Below are positions 55,801 through 64,000 of a stretch of DNA of 64,000 bases, piece by piece. The notes beneath the pieces were generated by a model that saw only the letters and a program-made list of their open reading frames with translations, had not been told where the DNA came from and did not search any database. This DNA comes from Glandiceps talaboti (Eukaryota; Hemichordata; Enteropneusta; Spengelidae), in the NCBI RefSeq assembly GCF_964340395.1, contig NC_135551.1:4431463-4495462 (forward strand), written 5' to 3'. Position numbers and translations under genes: made by a program. Numbering within the stretch: the stretch's first letter is position 1; each line of letters begins with the position of its first letter.

Positions 55801-58800
55801 TTCATTTTGATACCAATAATTACTTTTAAAGTTGCCACTACTCACGTTAACCTTTTTCAAAAGATATTACTACCGATAATAAAGTTATGCTAATCTCCAA
55901 AATATTATTTCATTCAGCTACAATCTACTTGTGACATAAGGTTGCCACCACTTGTCATGTGCTTAGTACTGACAAAAGACCCTTTAGATAACTTGTACTT
56001 TCTATTGATGAAAGAAAAAACATATTGGCCAACAAAACCAAATGACCATTTTCAGTAATTTTACAATTCCAAAATCTTCACTTACTTCTTCCACTTCTTG
56101 TTTGGTTGTCTGATGTTCATCTGGGATCTGTGTTCCTGCCATCTTGCTTGGCCTTGGGGTTCCATCCTGAAAGGAATGAATCAAACACAGTATAAACTTA
56201 TTGATTAAATTAAATAACATTCATTTAGATTCTAATAATTACTCTTAATGTTGCCACCACTCATATTAACCTTTTTCAAAGATATTACTACTGATAATAA
56301 AATTATGCTAATCTCCAAAATATTATTTCATTCAGCTACAATCTACTTGTGAAATAAGGTTGTCACTACTTGTCATGTGCTTAGTACTGACAAAAGACCC
56401 TTTAGATAACTTGTACTTTCTATTGATGAAAGAAAAAACATATTGGCCAACAAAACCTAATGACCATTTTCAGTAATTTTACAATTCCAAAATCTTCACT
56501 TACTTCTTCCACTTCTTGACTGGCTGTCTTATGTTCATCTGCCATCCGTGTTCGTGCCATCTTGCTTGGCCTTGAGGTTCCATCCTGAAAGGAATGAATC
56601 AAACACAGTATAAACTTATTGATTGAATGAAATAAAATTCATTTAGATTCTAATAATTACTCTTAATGTTGCCACTACTCACATTAACCTTTTTCAAAAG
56701 ATATTACTACCGATAATAAAATTATGCTAATCTCCAAAATATTATTTCATTCAGCTACAATCTACTTGTGACATAAGGTTGTCACTACTTGTCATGTGCT
56801 TAGTACTGACAGAAGACCCTTTAGATAACTTGTACTTTCTATTGATGAAAGAAAAAACATATTGGCCAACATAACCTAATGACCATTTTCAGTAATTTTA
56901 CAATTCCAAAATCTTCACTTACTTCTTCCAGTTCTTGCTTGGCTGTCTGATGTTCATCTGCCATCTGTGTTCGTGCCATCTTGCTTGGCCTTGGGGTTCC
57001 ATCCTGAAAGGAATGAATCAAACACAGTATAAACTTATTGATTGAATGAAATAACATTCATTTAGATTCTAATAATTACTCTTAATGTTGCCACTACTCA
57101 CATTAACCTTTTTCAAAAGATATTACTACAGATAATAAAATTATGCTAATCTCCAAAATATTATTTCATTCAGCTACAATCTACTTGTGACATAAGGTTG
57201 TCACTACTTGTCATGTGCTTAGTACTGACAAAAGACCCTTTAGATAACTTGTACTTTCTATTGATGAAAGAAAAAACATATTGGCCAACTTAACATAATG
57301 ACCATTTTCAGTAATTTTACAATTCCAAAATCTTCACTTACTTCTTCCAGTTCTTGCTTGGCTGTCTGATGTTCATCTGCCATCTGTGTTCGTGCCATCT
57401 TGCTTGGCCTTGGGGTTCCATCCTGAAAGGAATGAATCAAACACAGTATAAACTTATTGATTGAATTAAATAACATTCTTTTAGATTCTAATAATTACTC
57501 TTAATGTTGCCACTACTCAGATTAACCTTTTTAAAAAGATATTACTACTGATAATAAAATTATGCTAATCTCCAAAATATTATTTCATTCAGCTACAATC
57601 TACTTGTGACATAAGGTTGCCACCACTTGTCATGTGCTTAGTACTGACAAAAGACCCTTTAGATAACTTGTACTTTCTATTGATGAAAGAAAAAACATAT
57701 TGGCCAACAAAACCAAATGACCATTTTCAGTAATTTTACAATTCCAAAATCTTCACTTACTTCTTCCACTTCTTGCTTGGCTGTCTGATGTTCATCTGCC
57801 ATCTGTGTTCGTGCCATCTTGCTTGGCCTTGGGGTTCCATCCTGAAAGGAATGAATCAAACACAGTATAAACTTATTGATTGAATGAAATAACATTCATT
57901 TAGATTCTAATAATTACTCTTAATGTTGCCACTACTCACATTAACCTTTTTCAAAAGATATTACTACCGATAATAAAATTATGCTAATCTCCAAAATAGT
58001 ATTTCATTCAGCTACAATCTACTTGTGACATAAGGTTGTCACTACTTGTCATGTGCTTAGTACTGACAAAAGACCCTTTAGATAACTTGTACTTTCTATT
58101 GATGAAAGAAAAAACATATTGGCCAACTTAACATAATGACCATTTTCAGTAATTTTACAATTCCAAAATCTTCACTTACTTCTTCCAGTTCTTGCTTGGC
58201 TGTCTGATGTTCATCTGCCATCTGTGTTCGTGCCATCTTGCTTGGCCTTGGGGTTCCATCCTGAAAGGAATGAATCAAACACAGTATAAACTTATTGATT
58301 GAATTAAATAACATTCTTTTAGATTCTAATAATTACTCTTAATGTTGCCACTACTCAGATTAACCTTTTTAAAAAGATATTACTACTGATAATAAAATTA
58401 TGCTAATCTCCAAAATATTATTTCATTCAGCTACAATCTACTTGTGACATAAGGTTGCCACCACTTGTCATGTGCTTAGTACTGACAAAAGACCCTTTAG
58501 ATAACTTGTACTTTCTATTGATGAAAGAAAAAACATATTGGCCAACAAAACCAAATGACCATTTTCAGTAATTTTACAATTCCAAAATCTTCACTTACTT
58601 CTTCCACTTCTTGCTTGGCTGTCTGATGTTCATCTGCCATCTGTGTTCGTGCCATCTTGCTTGGCCTTGGGGTTCCATCCTGAAAGGAATGAATCAAACA
58701 CAGTATAAACTTATTGATTGAATGAAATAACATTCATTTAGATTCTAATAATTACTCTTAATGTTGCCACTACTCACATTAACCTTTTTCAAAAGATATT

Positions 58801-61800
58801 ACTACCGATAATAAAATTATGCTAATCTCCAAAATAGTATTTCATTCAGCTACAATCTACTTGTGACATAAGGTTGTCACTACTTGTCATGTGCTTAGTA
58901 CTGACAAAAGACCCTTTAGATAACTTGTACTTTCTATTGATGAAAGAAAAAACATATTGGCCAACAAAACCTAATGACCATTTTCAGTAATTTTACAATT
59001 CCAAAATCTTCACTTACTTCTTCCACTTCTTGCTTGGCTGTCTGATGTTCATCTGCCATCTGTGTTCGTGCCATCTTGCTTGGCCTTGGGGTTCCATCCT
59101 GAAAGGAATGAATCAAACACAGTATAAACTTATTGATTGAATGAAATAACATTCATTTAGATTCTAATAATTACTCTTAATGTTGCCACTACTCACATTA
59201 ACCTTTTTCAAAAGATATTACTACCGATAATAAAATTATGCTAATCTCCAAAATATTATTTCATTCAGCTACAATCTACTTGTGACATAAGGTTGTCACT
59301 ACTTGTCATGTGCTTAGCACTGACAAAAGACCCTTTAGATAACTTGTACTTTCTATTGATGAAAGAAAAAACATATTGGCCAACAAAACCTAATGACCAT
59401 TTTCAGTAATTTTACAATTCCAAAATCTTCACTTACTTCTTCCAGTTCTTGCTTGGCTGCCTGTTGTTCATCTGCCATCTGTGTTCGTGCCATCTTGCTT
59501 GGCCTTGGAGTTCCATCCTGAAAGGAATGAATCAAACACAGTATAAACTTATTGCTGGAATGAAATAACATTCATTTAGATACCAATAATTACTTTTAAA
59601 GTTGCCACTACTCACGTTAACCTTTTTCAAAAGATATTACTACCGATAATAAAGTTATGCTAATCTCCAAAATATTATTTCATTCAGCTACAATCTACTT
59701 GTGACATAAGGTTGTCACTACTTGTCATGTGCTTAGTACTGACAGAAGACCCTTTAGATAACTTGTACTTTCTATTGATGAAAGAAAAAACATATTGGCC
59801 AACATAACCTAATGACCATTTTCAGTAATTTTACAATTCCAAAATCTTCACTTACTTCTTCCAGTTCTTGCTTGGCTGTCTGATGTTCATCTGCCATCTG
59901 TGTTCGTGCCATCTTGCTTGGCCTTGGGGTTCCATCCTGAAAGGAATGAATCAAACACAGTATAAACTTATTGATTGAATTAAATAACATTCTTTTAGAT
60001 TCTAATAATTACTCCTAATGTTGCCACTACTCAGATTAACCTTTTTTAAAAGATATTACTACCGATAATAAAATTATGCTAATCTCCAAAATATTATTTC
60101 ATTCAGCTACAATCTACTTGTGACATAAGGTTGCCACCACTTGTCATGTGCTTAGTACTGACAAAAGACCCTTTAGATAACTTGTACTTTCTATTGATGA
60201 AAGAAAAAACATATTGGCCAACAAAACCAAATGACCATTTTCAGTAATTTTACAATTCCAAAATCTTCACTTACTTCTTCCACTTCTTGCTTGGCTGTCT
60301 GATGTTCATCTGCCATCTGTGTTCGTGCCATCTTGCTTGGCCTTGGGGTTCCATCCTGAAAGGAATGAATCAAACACAGTATAAACTTGTTGATTGAATG
60401 AAATAACATTCATTTAGATTCTAATAATTACTCTTAATGTTGCCACTACTCACATTAACCTTTTTCAAAAGATATTACTACCGATAATAAAATTATGCTA
60501 ATCTCCAAAATAGTATTTCATTCAGCTACAATCTACTTGTGACATAAGGTTGTCACTACTTGTCATGTGCTTAGTACTGACAAAAGACCGTTTAGATAAC
60601 TTGTACTTTCTATTGATGAAAGAAAAAACATATTGGCCAACAAAACCTAATGACCATTTTCAGTAATTTTACAATTCCAAAATCTTCACTTACTTCTTCC
60701 ACTTCTTGCTTGGCTGTCTGATGTTCATCTGCCATCTGTGTTCGTGCCATCTTGCTTGGCCTTGGGGTTCCATCCTGAAAGGAATGAATCAAACACAGTA
60801 TAAACTTATTGATTGAATGAAATAACATTCATTTAGATTCTAATAATTACTCTTAATGTTGCCACTACTCACATTAACCTTTTTCAAAAGATATTACTAC
60901 CGATAATAAAATTATGCTAATCTCCAAAATATTATTTCATTCAGCTACAATCTACTTGTGACATAAGGTTGTCACTACTTGTCATGTGCTTAGCACTGAC
61001 AAAAGACCCTTTAGATAACTTGTACTTTCTATTGATGAAAGAAAAAACATATTGGCCAACAAAACCTAATGACCATTTTCAGTAATTTTACAATTCCAAA
61101 ATCTTCACTTACTTCTTCCAGTTCTTGCTTGGCTGCCTGTTGTTCATCTGCCATCTGTGTTCGTGCCATCTTGCTTGGCCTTGGAGTTCCATCCTGAAAG
61201 GAATGAATCAAACACAGTATAAACTTATTGCTGGAATGAAATAACATTCATTTAGATACCAATAATTACTTTTAAAGTTGCCACTACTCACGTTAACCTT
61301 TTTCAAAAGATATTACTACCGATAATAAAGTTATGCTAATCTCCAAAATATTATTTCATTCAGCTACAATCTACTTGTGACATAAGGTTGTCACTACTTG
61401 TCATGTGCTTAGTACTGACAGAAGACCCTTTAGATAACTTGTACTTTCTATTGATGAAAGAAAAAACATATTGGCCAACATAACCTAATGACCATTTTCA
61501 GTAATTTTACAATTCCAAAATCTTCACTTACTTCTTCCAGTTCTTGCTTGGCTGTCTGATGTTCATCTGCCATCTGTGTTCGTGCCATCTTGCTTGGCCT
61601 TGGGGTTCCATCCTGAAAGGAATGAATCAAACACAGTATAAACTTATTGATTGAATTAAATAACATTCTTTTAGATTCTAATAATTACTCCTAATGTTGC
61701 CACTACTCAGATTAACCTTTTTTAAAAGATATTACTACTGATAATAAAATTATGCTAATCTCCAAAATATTATTTCATTCAGCTACAATCTACTTGTGAC

Positions 61801-64000
61801 ATAAGGTTGCCACCACTTGTCATGAGCTTAGTACTGACAAAAGACCCTTTAGATAACTTGTACTTTCTATTGATGAAAGAAAAAACATATTGGCCAACAA
61901 AACCAAATGACCATTTTCAGTAATTTTACAATTCCAAAATCTTCACTTACTTCTTCCAGTTCTTGCTTGGCTGTCTGATGTTCATCTGCCATCTGTGTTC
62001 GTGCCATCTTGCTTGGCCTTGGGGTTCCATCCTGAAAGGAATGAATCAAACACAGTATAAACTTATTGATTGAATTAAATAACATTCTTTTAGATTCTAA
62101 TAATTACTCCTAATGTTGCCACTACTCAGATTAACCTTTTTTAAAAGATATTACTACTGATAATAAAATTATGCTAATCTCCAAAATATTATTTCATTCA
62201 GCTACAATCTACTTGTGACATAAGGTTGCCACCACTTGTCATGAGCTTAGTACTGACAAAAGACCCTTTAGATAACTTGTACTTTCTATTGATGAAAGAA
62301 AAAACATATTGGCCAACAAAACCAAATGACCATTTTCAGTAATTTTACAATTCCAAAATCTTCACTTACTTCTTCCAGTTCTTGCTTGGCTGTCTGATGT
62401 TCATCTGCCATCTGTGTTCGTGCCATCTTGCTTGGCCTTGGGGTTCCATCCTGAAAGGAATGAATCAAACACAGTATAAACTTATTGATTGAATTAAATA
62501 ACATTCATTTAGATTCTAATAATTACTCTTAATGTTGCCACTACTCACATTAACCTTTTTCAAAAGATATTACTACAGATAATAAAATTATGCTAATCTC
62601 CAAAATATTATTTCATTCAGCTACAATCTACTTGTGACATAAGGTTGTCACTACTTGTCATGTGCTTAGTACTGACAAAAGACCCTTTAGATAACTTGTA
62701 CTTTCTATTGATGAAAGAAAAAACATATTGGCCAACTTAACATAATGACCATTTTCAGTAATTTTACAATTCCAAAATCTTCACTTACTTCTTCCAGTTC
62801 TTGCTTGGCTGTCTGATGTTCATCTGCCATCTGTGTTCGTGCCATCTTGCTTGGCCTTGGGGTTCCATCCTGAAAGGAATGAATCAAACACAGTATAAAC
62901 TTATTGATTGAATTAAATAACATTCTTTTAGATTCTAATAATTACTCTTAATGTTGCCACTACTCATATTAACCTTTTTAAAAAGATATTACTACTGATA
63001 ATAAAATTATGCTAATCTCCAAAATATTATTTCATTCAGCTACAATCTACTTGTGACATAAGGTTGTCACTACTTGTCATGTGCTTAGTACTGACAAAAG
63101 ACCCTTTAGATAACTTGTACTTTCTATTGATGAAAGAAAAAACATATTGGCCAACAAAACCTAATGACCATTTTCAGTAATTTTACAATTCCAAAATCTT
63201 CACTTACTTCTTCCAGTTCTTGCTTGGCTGCCTGTTGTTCATCTGCCATCTGTGTTCGTGCCATCTTGCTTGGCCTTGGAGTTCCATCCTGAAAGGAATG
63301 AATCAAACACAGTATAAACTTATTGCTGGAATGAAATAACATTCATTTAGATACCAATAATTACTTTTAAAGTTGCCACTACTCACGTTAACCTTTTTCA
63401 AAAGATATTACTACCGATAATAAAGTTATGCTAATCTCCAAAATATTATTTCATTCAGCTACAATCTACTTGTGACATAAGATTGTCACTACTTGTCATG
63501 TGCTTAGTACTGACAGAAGACCCTTTAGATAACTTGTACTTTCTATTGATGAAAGAAAAAACATATTGGCCAACATAACCTAATGACCATTTTCAGTAAT
63601 TTTACAATTCCAAAATCTTCACTTACTTCTTCCAGTTCTTGCTTGGCTGTCTGATGTTCATCTGCCATCTGTGTTCGTGCCATCTTGCTTGGCCTTGGGG
63701 TTCCATCCTGAAAGGAATGAATCAAACACAGTATAAACTTATTGATTAAATTAAATAACATTCATTTAGATTCTAATAATTACTCTTAATGTTGCCACCA
63801 CTCATATTAACCTTTTTCAAAGATATTACTACTGATAATAAAATTATGCTAATCTCCAAAATATTATTTCATTCAGCTACAATCTACTTGTGACATAAGG
63901 TTGTCACTACTTGTCATGTGCTTAGTACTGACAAAAGACCCTTTAGATAACTTGTACTTTCTATTGATGAAAGAAAAAACATATTGGCCAACAAAACCTA
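10778..64000 (-). CDS. Giant repeat-protein gene: 126 identical-phase 81-nt exons plus a terminal exon (5' end missing)
   Basis: I do not recognise this gene. On the minus strand each 418/419-bp unit has a pyrimidine-rich acceptor (consensus TTCCTTTCAG), 81 nt open in frame, and a GTAAGT donor. The exon starts and ends on codon boundaries, so joined exons give an uninterrupted chain of 27-residue repeats: 126 x 27 = 3,402 residues in this window, plus 18 at the end. The repeat begins DGTPRPSKM, has the hydrophilic stretch ARTQMADEHQ in the middle and ends KQEVEE. It has no cysteine, tryptophan or aromatic residue. The second half could form a short charged helix, and the DGTPRP part would be a breaker or turn. 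No signal peptide or membrane segment is seen, but the N-terminus lies outside the window. Phase-0 mini-exons in series recall the PEVK region of titin; that is an analogy of architecture only. I saw no nonsense or frameshift change in any exon copy. A non-coding satellite is the main alternative. Confidence 0.6.
10835..11270 (-). other. Last intron, diverged form of the array intron
   Basis: It runs 436 nt from the GTAAGT donor of exon 1 (11270-11265) to the TTTAG acceptor at 10835. The half nearer exon 1 matches the array intron well ('gataataaaattatgcgaatc' near 11060). The half nearer the terminal exon matches weakly and carries an insertion of about 100 nt. An 87-codon plus-strand frame inside it is fortuitous. 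Confidence 0.65.
11271..13455 (-). CDS. Repeat exons 1-6 (3'-most, diverged edge)
   Basis: Exons are 81 nt each, with lower coordinates at 11271, 11700, 12119, 12538, 12956 and 13375. Unit 1 to unit 2 spacing is 429 bp; the others are 418/419. Exons 1 and 2 use the synonymous ACT codon at T3. Changes from consensus are A21T in exon 2, K22S in exon 3, and Q13H with V25L in exon 4. Exon 5 belongs to the 418-bp intron type. All splice dinucleotides are intact. Confidence 0.6.
13794..16807 (-). CDS. Repeat exons 7-14
   Basis: Lower coordinates are 13794, 14213, 14632, 15051, 15470, 15889, 16308 and 16727, each 81 nt. Changes from consensus are K22S in 7, 8 and 10, K8N and E24D in 8, and A10P in 13. 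Exons 7-12 with their intron variants reappear in the same order as exons 24-29, about 7,121 bp away. Exons 7-10 also reappear as 17-20. Confidence 0.6.
17145..22671 (-). CDS. Repeat exons 15-28: two copies of a 7-unit, 2,932-bp higher-order repeat
   Basis: Lower coordinates are 17145, 17564, 17983, 18402, 18821, 19240 and 19659 for the first copy, and 20077, 20496, 20915, 21334, 21753, 22172 and 22591 for the second. The diagnostic order of changes is identical in both copies: D1Y with acceptor-side 'catactg'; A10P; K22S; K8N plus K22S plus E24D; consensus with a donor-side intron variant; K22S; consensus. The seventh members (21 and 28) differ in flanking intron sequence, which marks an exchange boundary. 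Confidence 0.62.
23010..30209 (-). CDS. Repeat exons 29-46
   Basis: Lower coordinates are 23010, 23429, 23848, 24266, 24685, 25104, 25523, 25941, 26360, 26778, 27197, 27616, 28035, 28454, 28872, 29291, 29710 and 30129. Changes from consensus are E26D in 30 and 40, T12K in 31, 32, 34, 41 and 44, K22S in 31 and 32, and A10T with V25L in 41. Exons 35-39 alternate two unit types in a two-unit (837-bp) pattern. Exons 32-38 recur as 47-53. Confidence 0.6.
30547..33139 (-). CDS. Repeat exons 47-53 (copy of 32-38, offset 6,281 bp)
   Basis: Lower coordinates are 30547, 30966, 31385, 31804, 32222, 32641 and 33059. Unit types follow the same order as 32-38, including T12K with K22S in 47, T12K in 49, and intron variants such as 'ggattgaatc' beside the acceptor of 51 and 53. 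This shows a segmental duplication of seven units inside the array. Exon 47 differs by one base in the polypyrimidine tract ('gaaagaaatg'). Confidence 0.6.
33478..41094 (-). CDS. Repeat exons 54-72: 3-unit and 9-unit higher-order repeats
   Basis: Lower coordinates are 33478, 33897, 34315, 34734, 35153, 35571, 35990, 36409, 36828, 37246, 37665, 38083, 38502, 38921, 39339, 39758, 40177, 40596 and 41014. Units 54-56 repeat immediately as 57-59 (1,256 bp) and again as 66-68. Units 57-62 repeat as 66-71 (offset 3,768 bp). T12K with V25L marks exons 56, 59, 61, 63, 68 and 70, and R5K marks 72. Several units carry 'gttcacttac' just inside the donor; the GT itself is intact. Confidence 0.6.
41433..49883 (-). 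CDS. Repeat exons 73-93
   Basis: Lower coordinates are 41433, 41852, 42270, 42688, 43107, 43526, 43944, 44362, 44780, 45199, 45617, 46036, 46454, 46872, 47291, 47709, 48128, 48547, 48965, 49384 and 49803. Changes include T12K and A21P in 74, A15V in 75, A10T in 78 and 84, E24Q with V25L in 79, T20A in 82 and 92, and V25L in 77, 85 and 93. T12K is common elsewhere in the block. Exon 79 has a GTATGT donor. Exons 82 and 92 have a TAG instead of a CAG acceptor. Units 73-75 recur as 89-91, offset about 6,695 bp. Confidence 0.6.
50222..56584 (-). CDS. Repeat exons 94-109: 4-unit higher-order repeats
   Basis: Lower coordinates are 50222, 50641, 51059, 51478, 51897, 52316, 52734, 53153, 53572, 53991, 54410, 54829, 55248, 55667, 56086 and 56504. 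The block 94-97 recurs as 98-101 (1,675 bp) and partly as 102-104. T20A plus the ACT codon and a TAG acceptor mark exons 97, 101, 104 and 107, always with intron variants 'cacgttaacc' and 'aataaagttatg'. The most altered copies are 108 (R11G, M14I, A15P, A21T) and 109 (P4S, Q13R, Q19K, K22S). Even there the frame stays open and the splice dinucleotides stay intact. Confidence 0.6.
56923..63707 (-). CDS. Repeat exons 110-126 (5'-most in the window)
   Basis: Lower coordinates are 56923, 57342, 57761, 58180, 58599, 59018, 59437, 59856, 60275, 60694, 61113, 61532, 61951, 62370, 62789, 63208 and 63627. V25L dominates (110, 111, 113, 116, 117 and 120-126). H18Q with T20A marks 116, 120 and 125. Units 111-112 repeat as 113-114 (838 bp), 114-117 repeat as 118-121 (1,676 bp), and 122 and 123 are the same unit twice. 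Confidence 0.6.
63708..64000 (-). other. Partial array unit at the right edge (intron sequence)
   Basis: This is intron upstream of exon 126 on the minus strand. It matches the array intron up to the window end, with a one-base deletion near 63816-63822 that is also present in the unit near 56270-56280. The next exon would begin just beyond the edge, so the array continues. Confidence 0.9.

Larger units (their letters stand above)
11007..64000. repeat. Tandem array of a 418/419-bp unit, at least 126 copies, running off the right edge
   Basis: Exon-to-exon spacing is 419 bp in most units and 418 bp in many. Most 418-bp units share a one-base deletion ('ccaccaaacc' instead of 'ccaacaaaacc') about 50 nt inside the intron. 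Copies differ from each other at only a few positions per unit over most of the array. Units 1 and 2 (left edge) and the remnant at 10778-11006 are visibly more diverged, as expected at the margin of an array homogenised by unequal exchange. Linked variants define haplotypes that recur in blocks, giving nested higher-order repeats. The true copy number cannot be known because the array continues past 64,000. Confidence 0.97.

Noticed and set aside
11169-63761. About 115 minus-strand ORFs of 72 or 101 codons, one per unit, as separate small genes
   Set aside because: Each is the 81-nt exon plus chance read-through into both flanking intron ends. Many units lack the ORF because of stops at the acceptor (TAG) or in the intron (TAA), while the exon and splice sites remain intact. 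The 72/101 difference comes from a one-base intron deletion.
11007-64000. CRISPR array
   Set aside because: The repeat unit is 419 bp with no unique spacers, in a eukaryotic context with microsatellites, introns and a retrotransposon.
11007-64000. Tandem rRNA, 5S, tRNA or histone gene cluster
   Set aside because: The unit contains no recognisable 5S internal control region, tRNA fold, rRNA or histone sequence.

Overview
The window is eukaryotic nuclear DNA, most likely from an aquatic invertebrate animal. It is AT-rich and has long CA, AT and TCTG microsatellites, a decayed CR1/Rex1-like non-LTR retrotransposon, and short exons with strong U2-type splice sites. No bacterial operon, tRNA or rRNA is recognisable, and the species cannot be named from sequence alone. 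Positions 1-10,660 are gene-poor. They hold a diverged ~145-bp-period minisatellite (355-1330), a minus-strand reverse-transcriptase pseudogene (about 3900-4960), a large imperfect inverted repeat (6025-6581), a hairpin-containing minisatellite with expanded TCTG/CCTG tracts (6905-8690), AT microsatellites flanking a small foldback (9003-9120), a degenerate short repeat (9175-9660) and a long CA tract (10127-10223). I support no host protein-coding gene in this part. Positions about 10,660-64,000 are filled by one extraordinary structure on the minus strand: at least 126 tandem copies of a 418/419-bp unit. Each unit carries one 81-nt exon bounded by a pyrimidine-rich acceptor (consensus TTCCTTTCAG) and a GTAAGT donor. 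The exon is phase 0 at both ends and encodes 27 residues, starting DGTPRPSKM and ending KQEVEE. The array would therefore contribute about 3,400 residues of near-identical repeat. It ends at its 3' side (10834-10778) in a diverged copy of the same exon that reaches an in-frame TAA after 18 codons, followed about 107 nt later by a possible ATTAAA polyadenylation signal. The 5' end of the gene and more repeats lie beyond the right edge. The array has nested higher-order repeats of 2, 3, 4, 6, 7 and 9 units, showing repeated unequal exchange or segmental duplication. The simplest reading is the 3' half of a gene for a giant, low-complexity, charged repeat protein assembled from more than 126 mini-exons, any subset of which could be skipped without shifting the frame. 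The sequence does not prove expression: among variants most exon changes are non-synonymous, a second frame is also open, and a non-genic satellite that captured splice sites remains possible.
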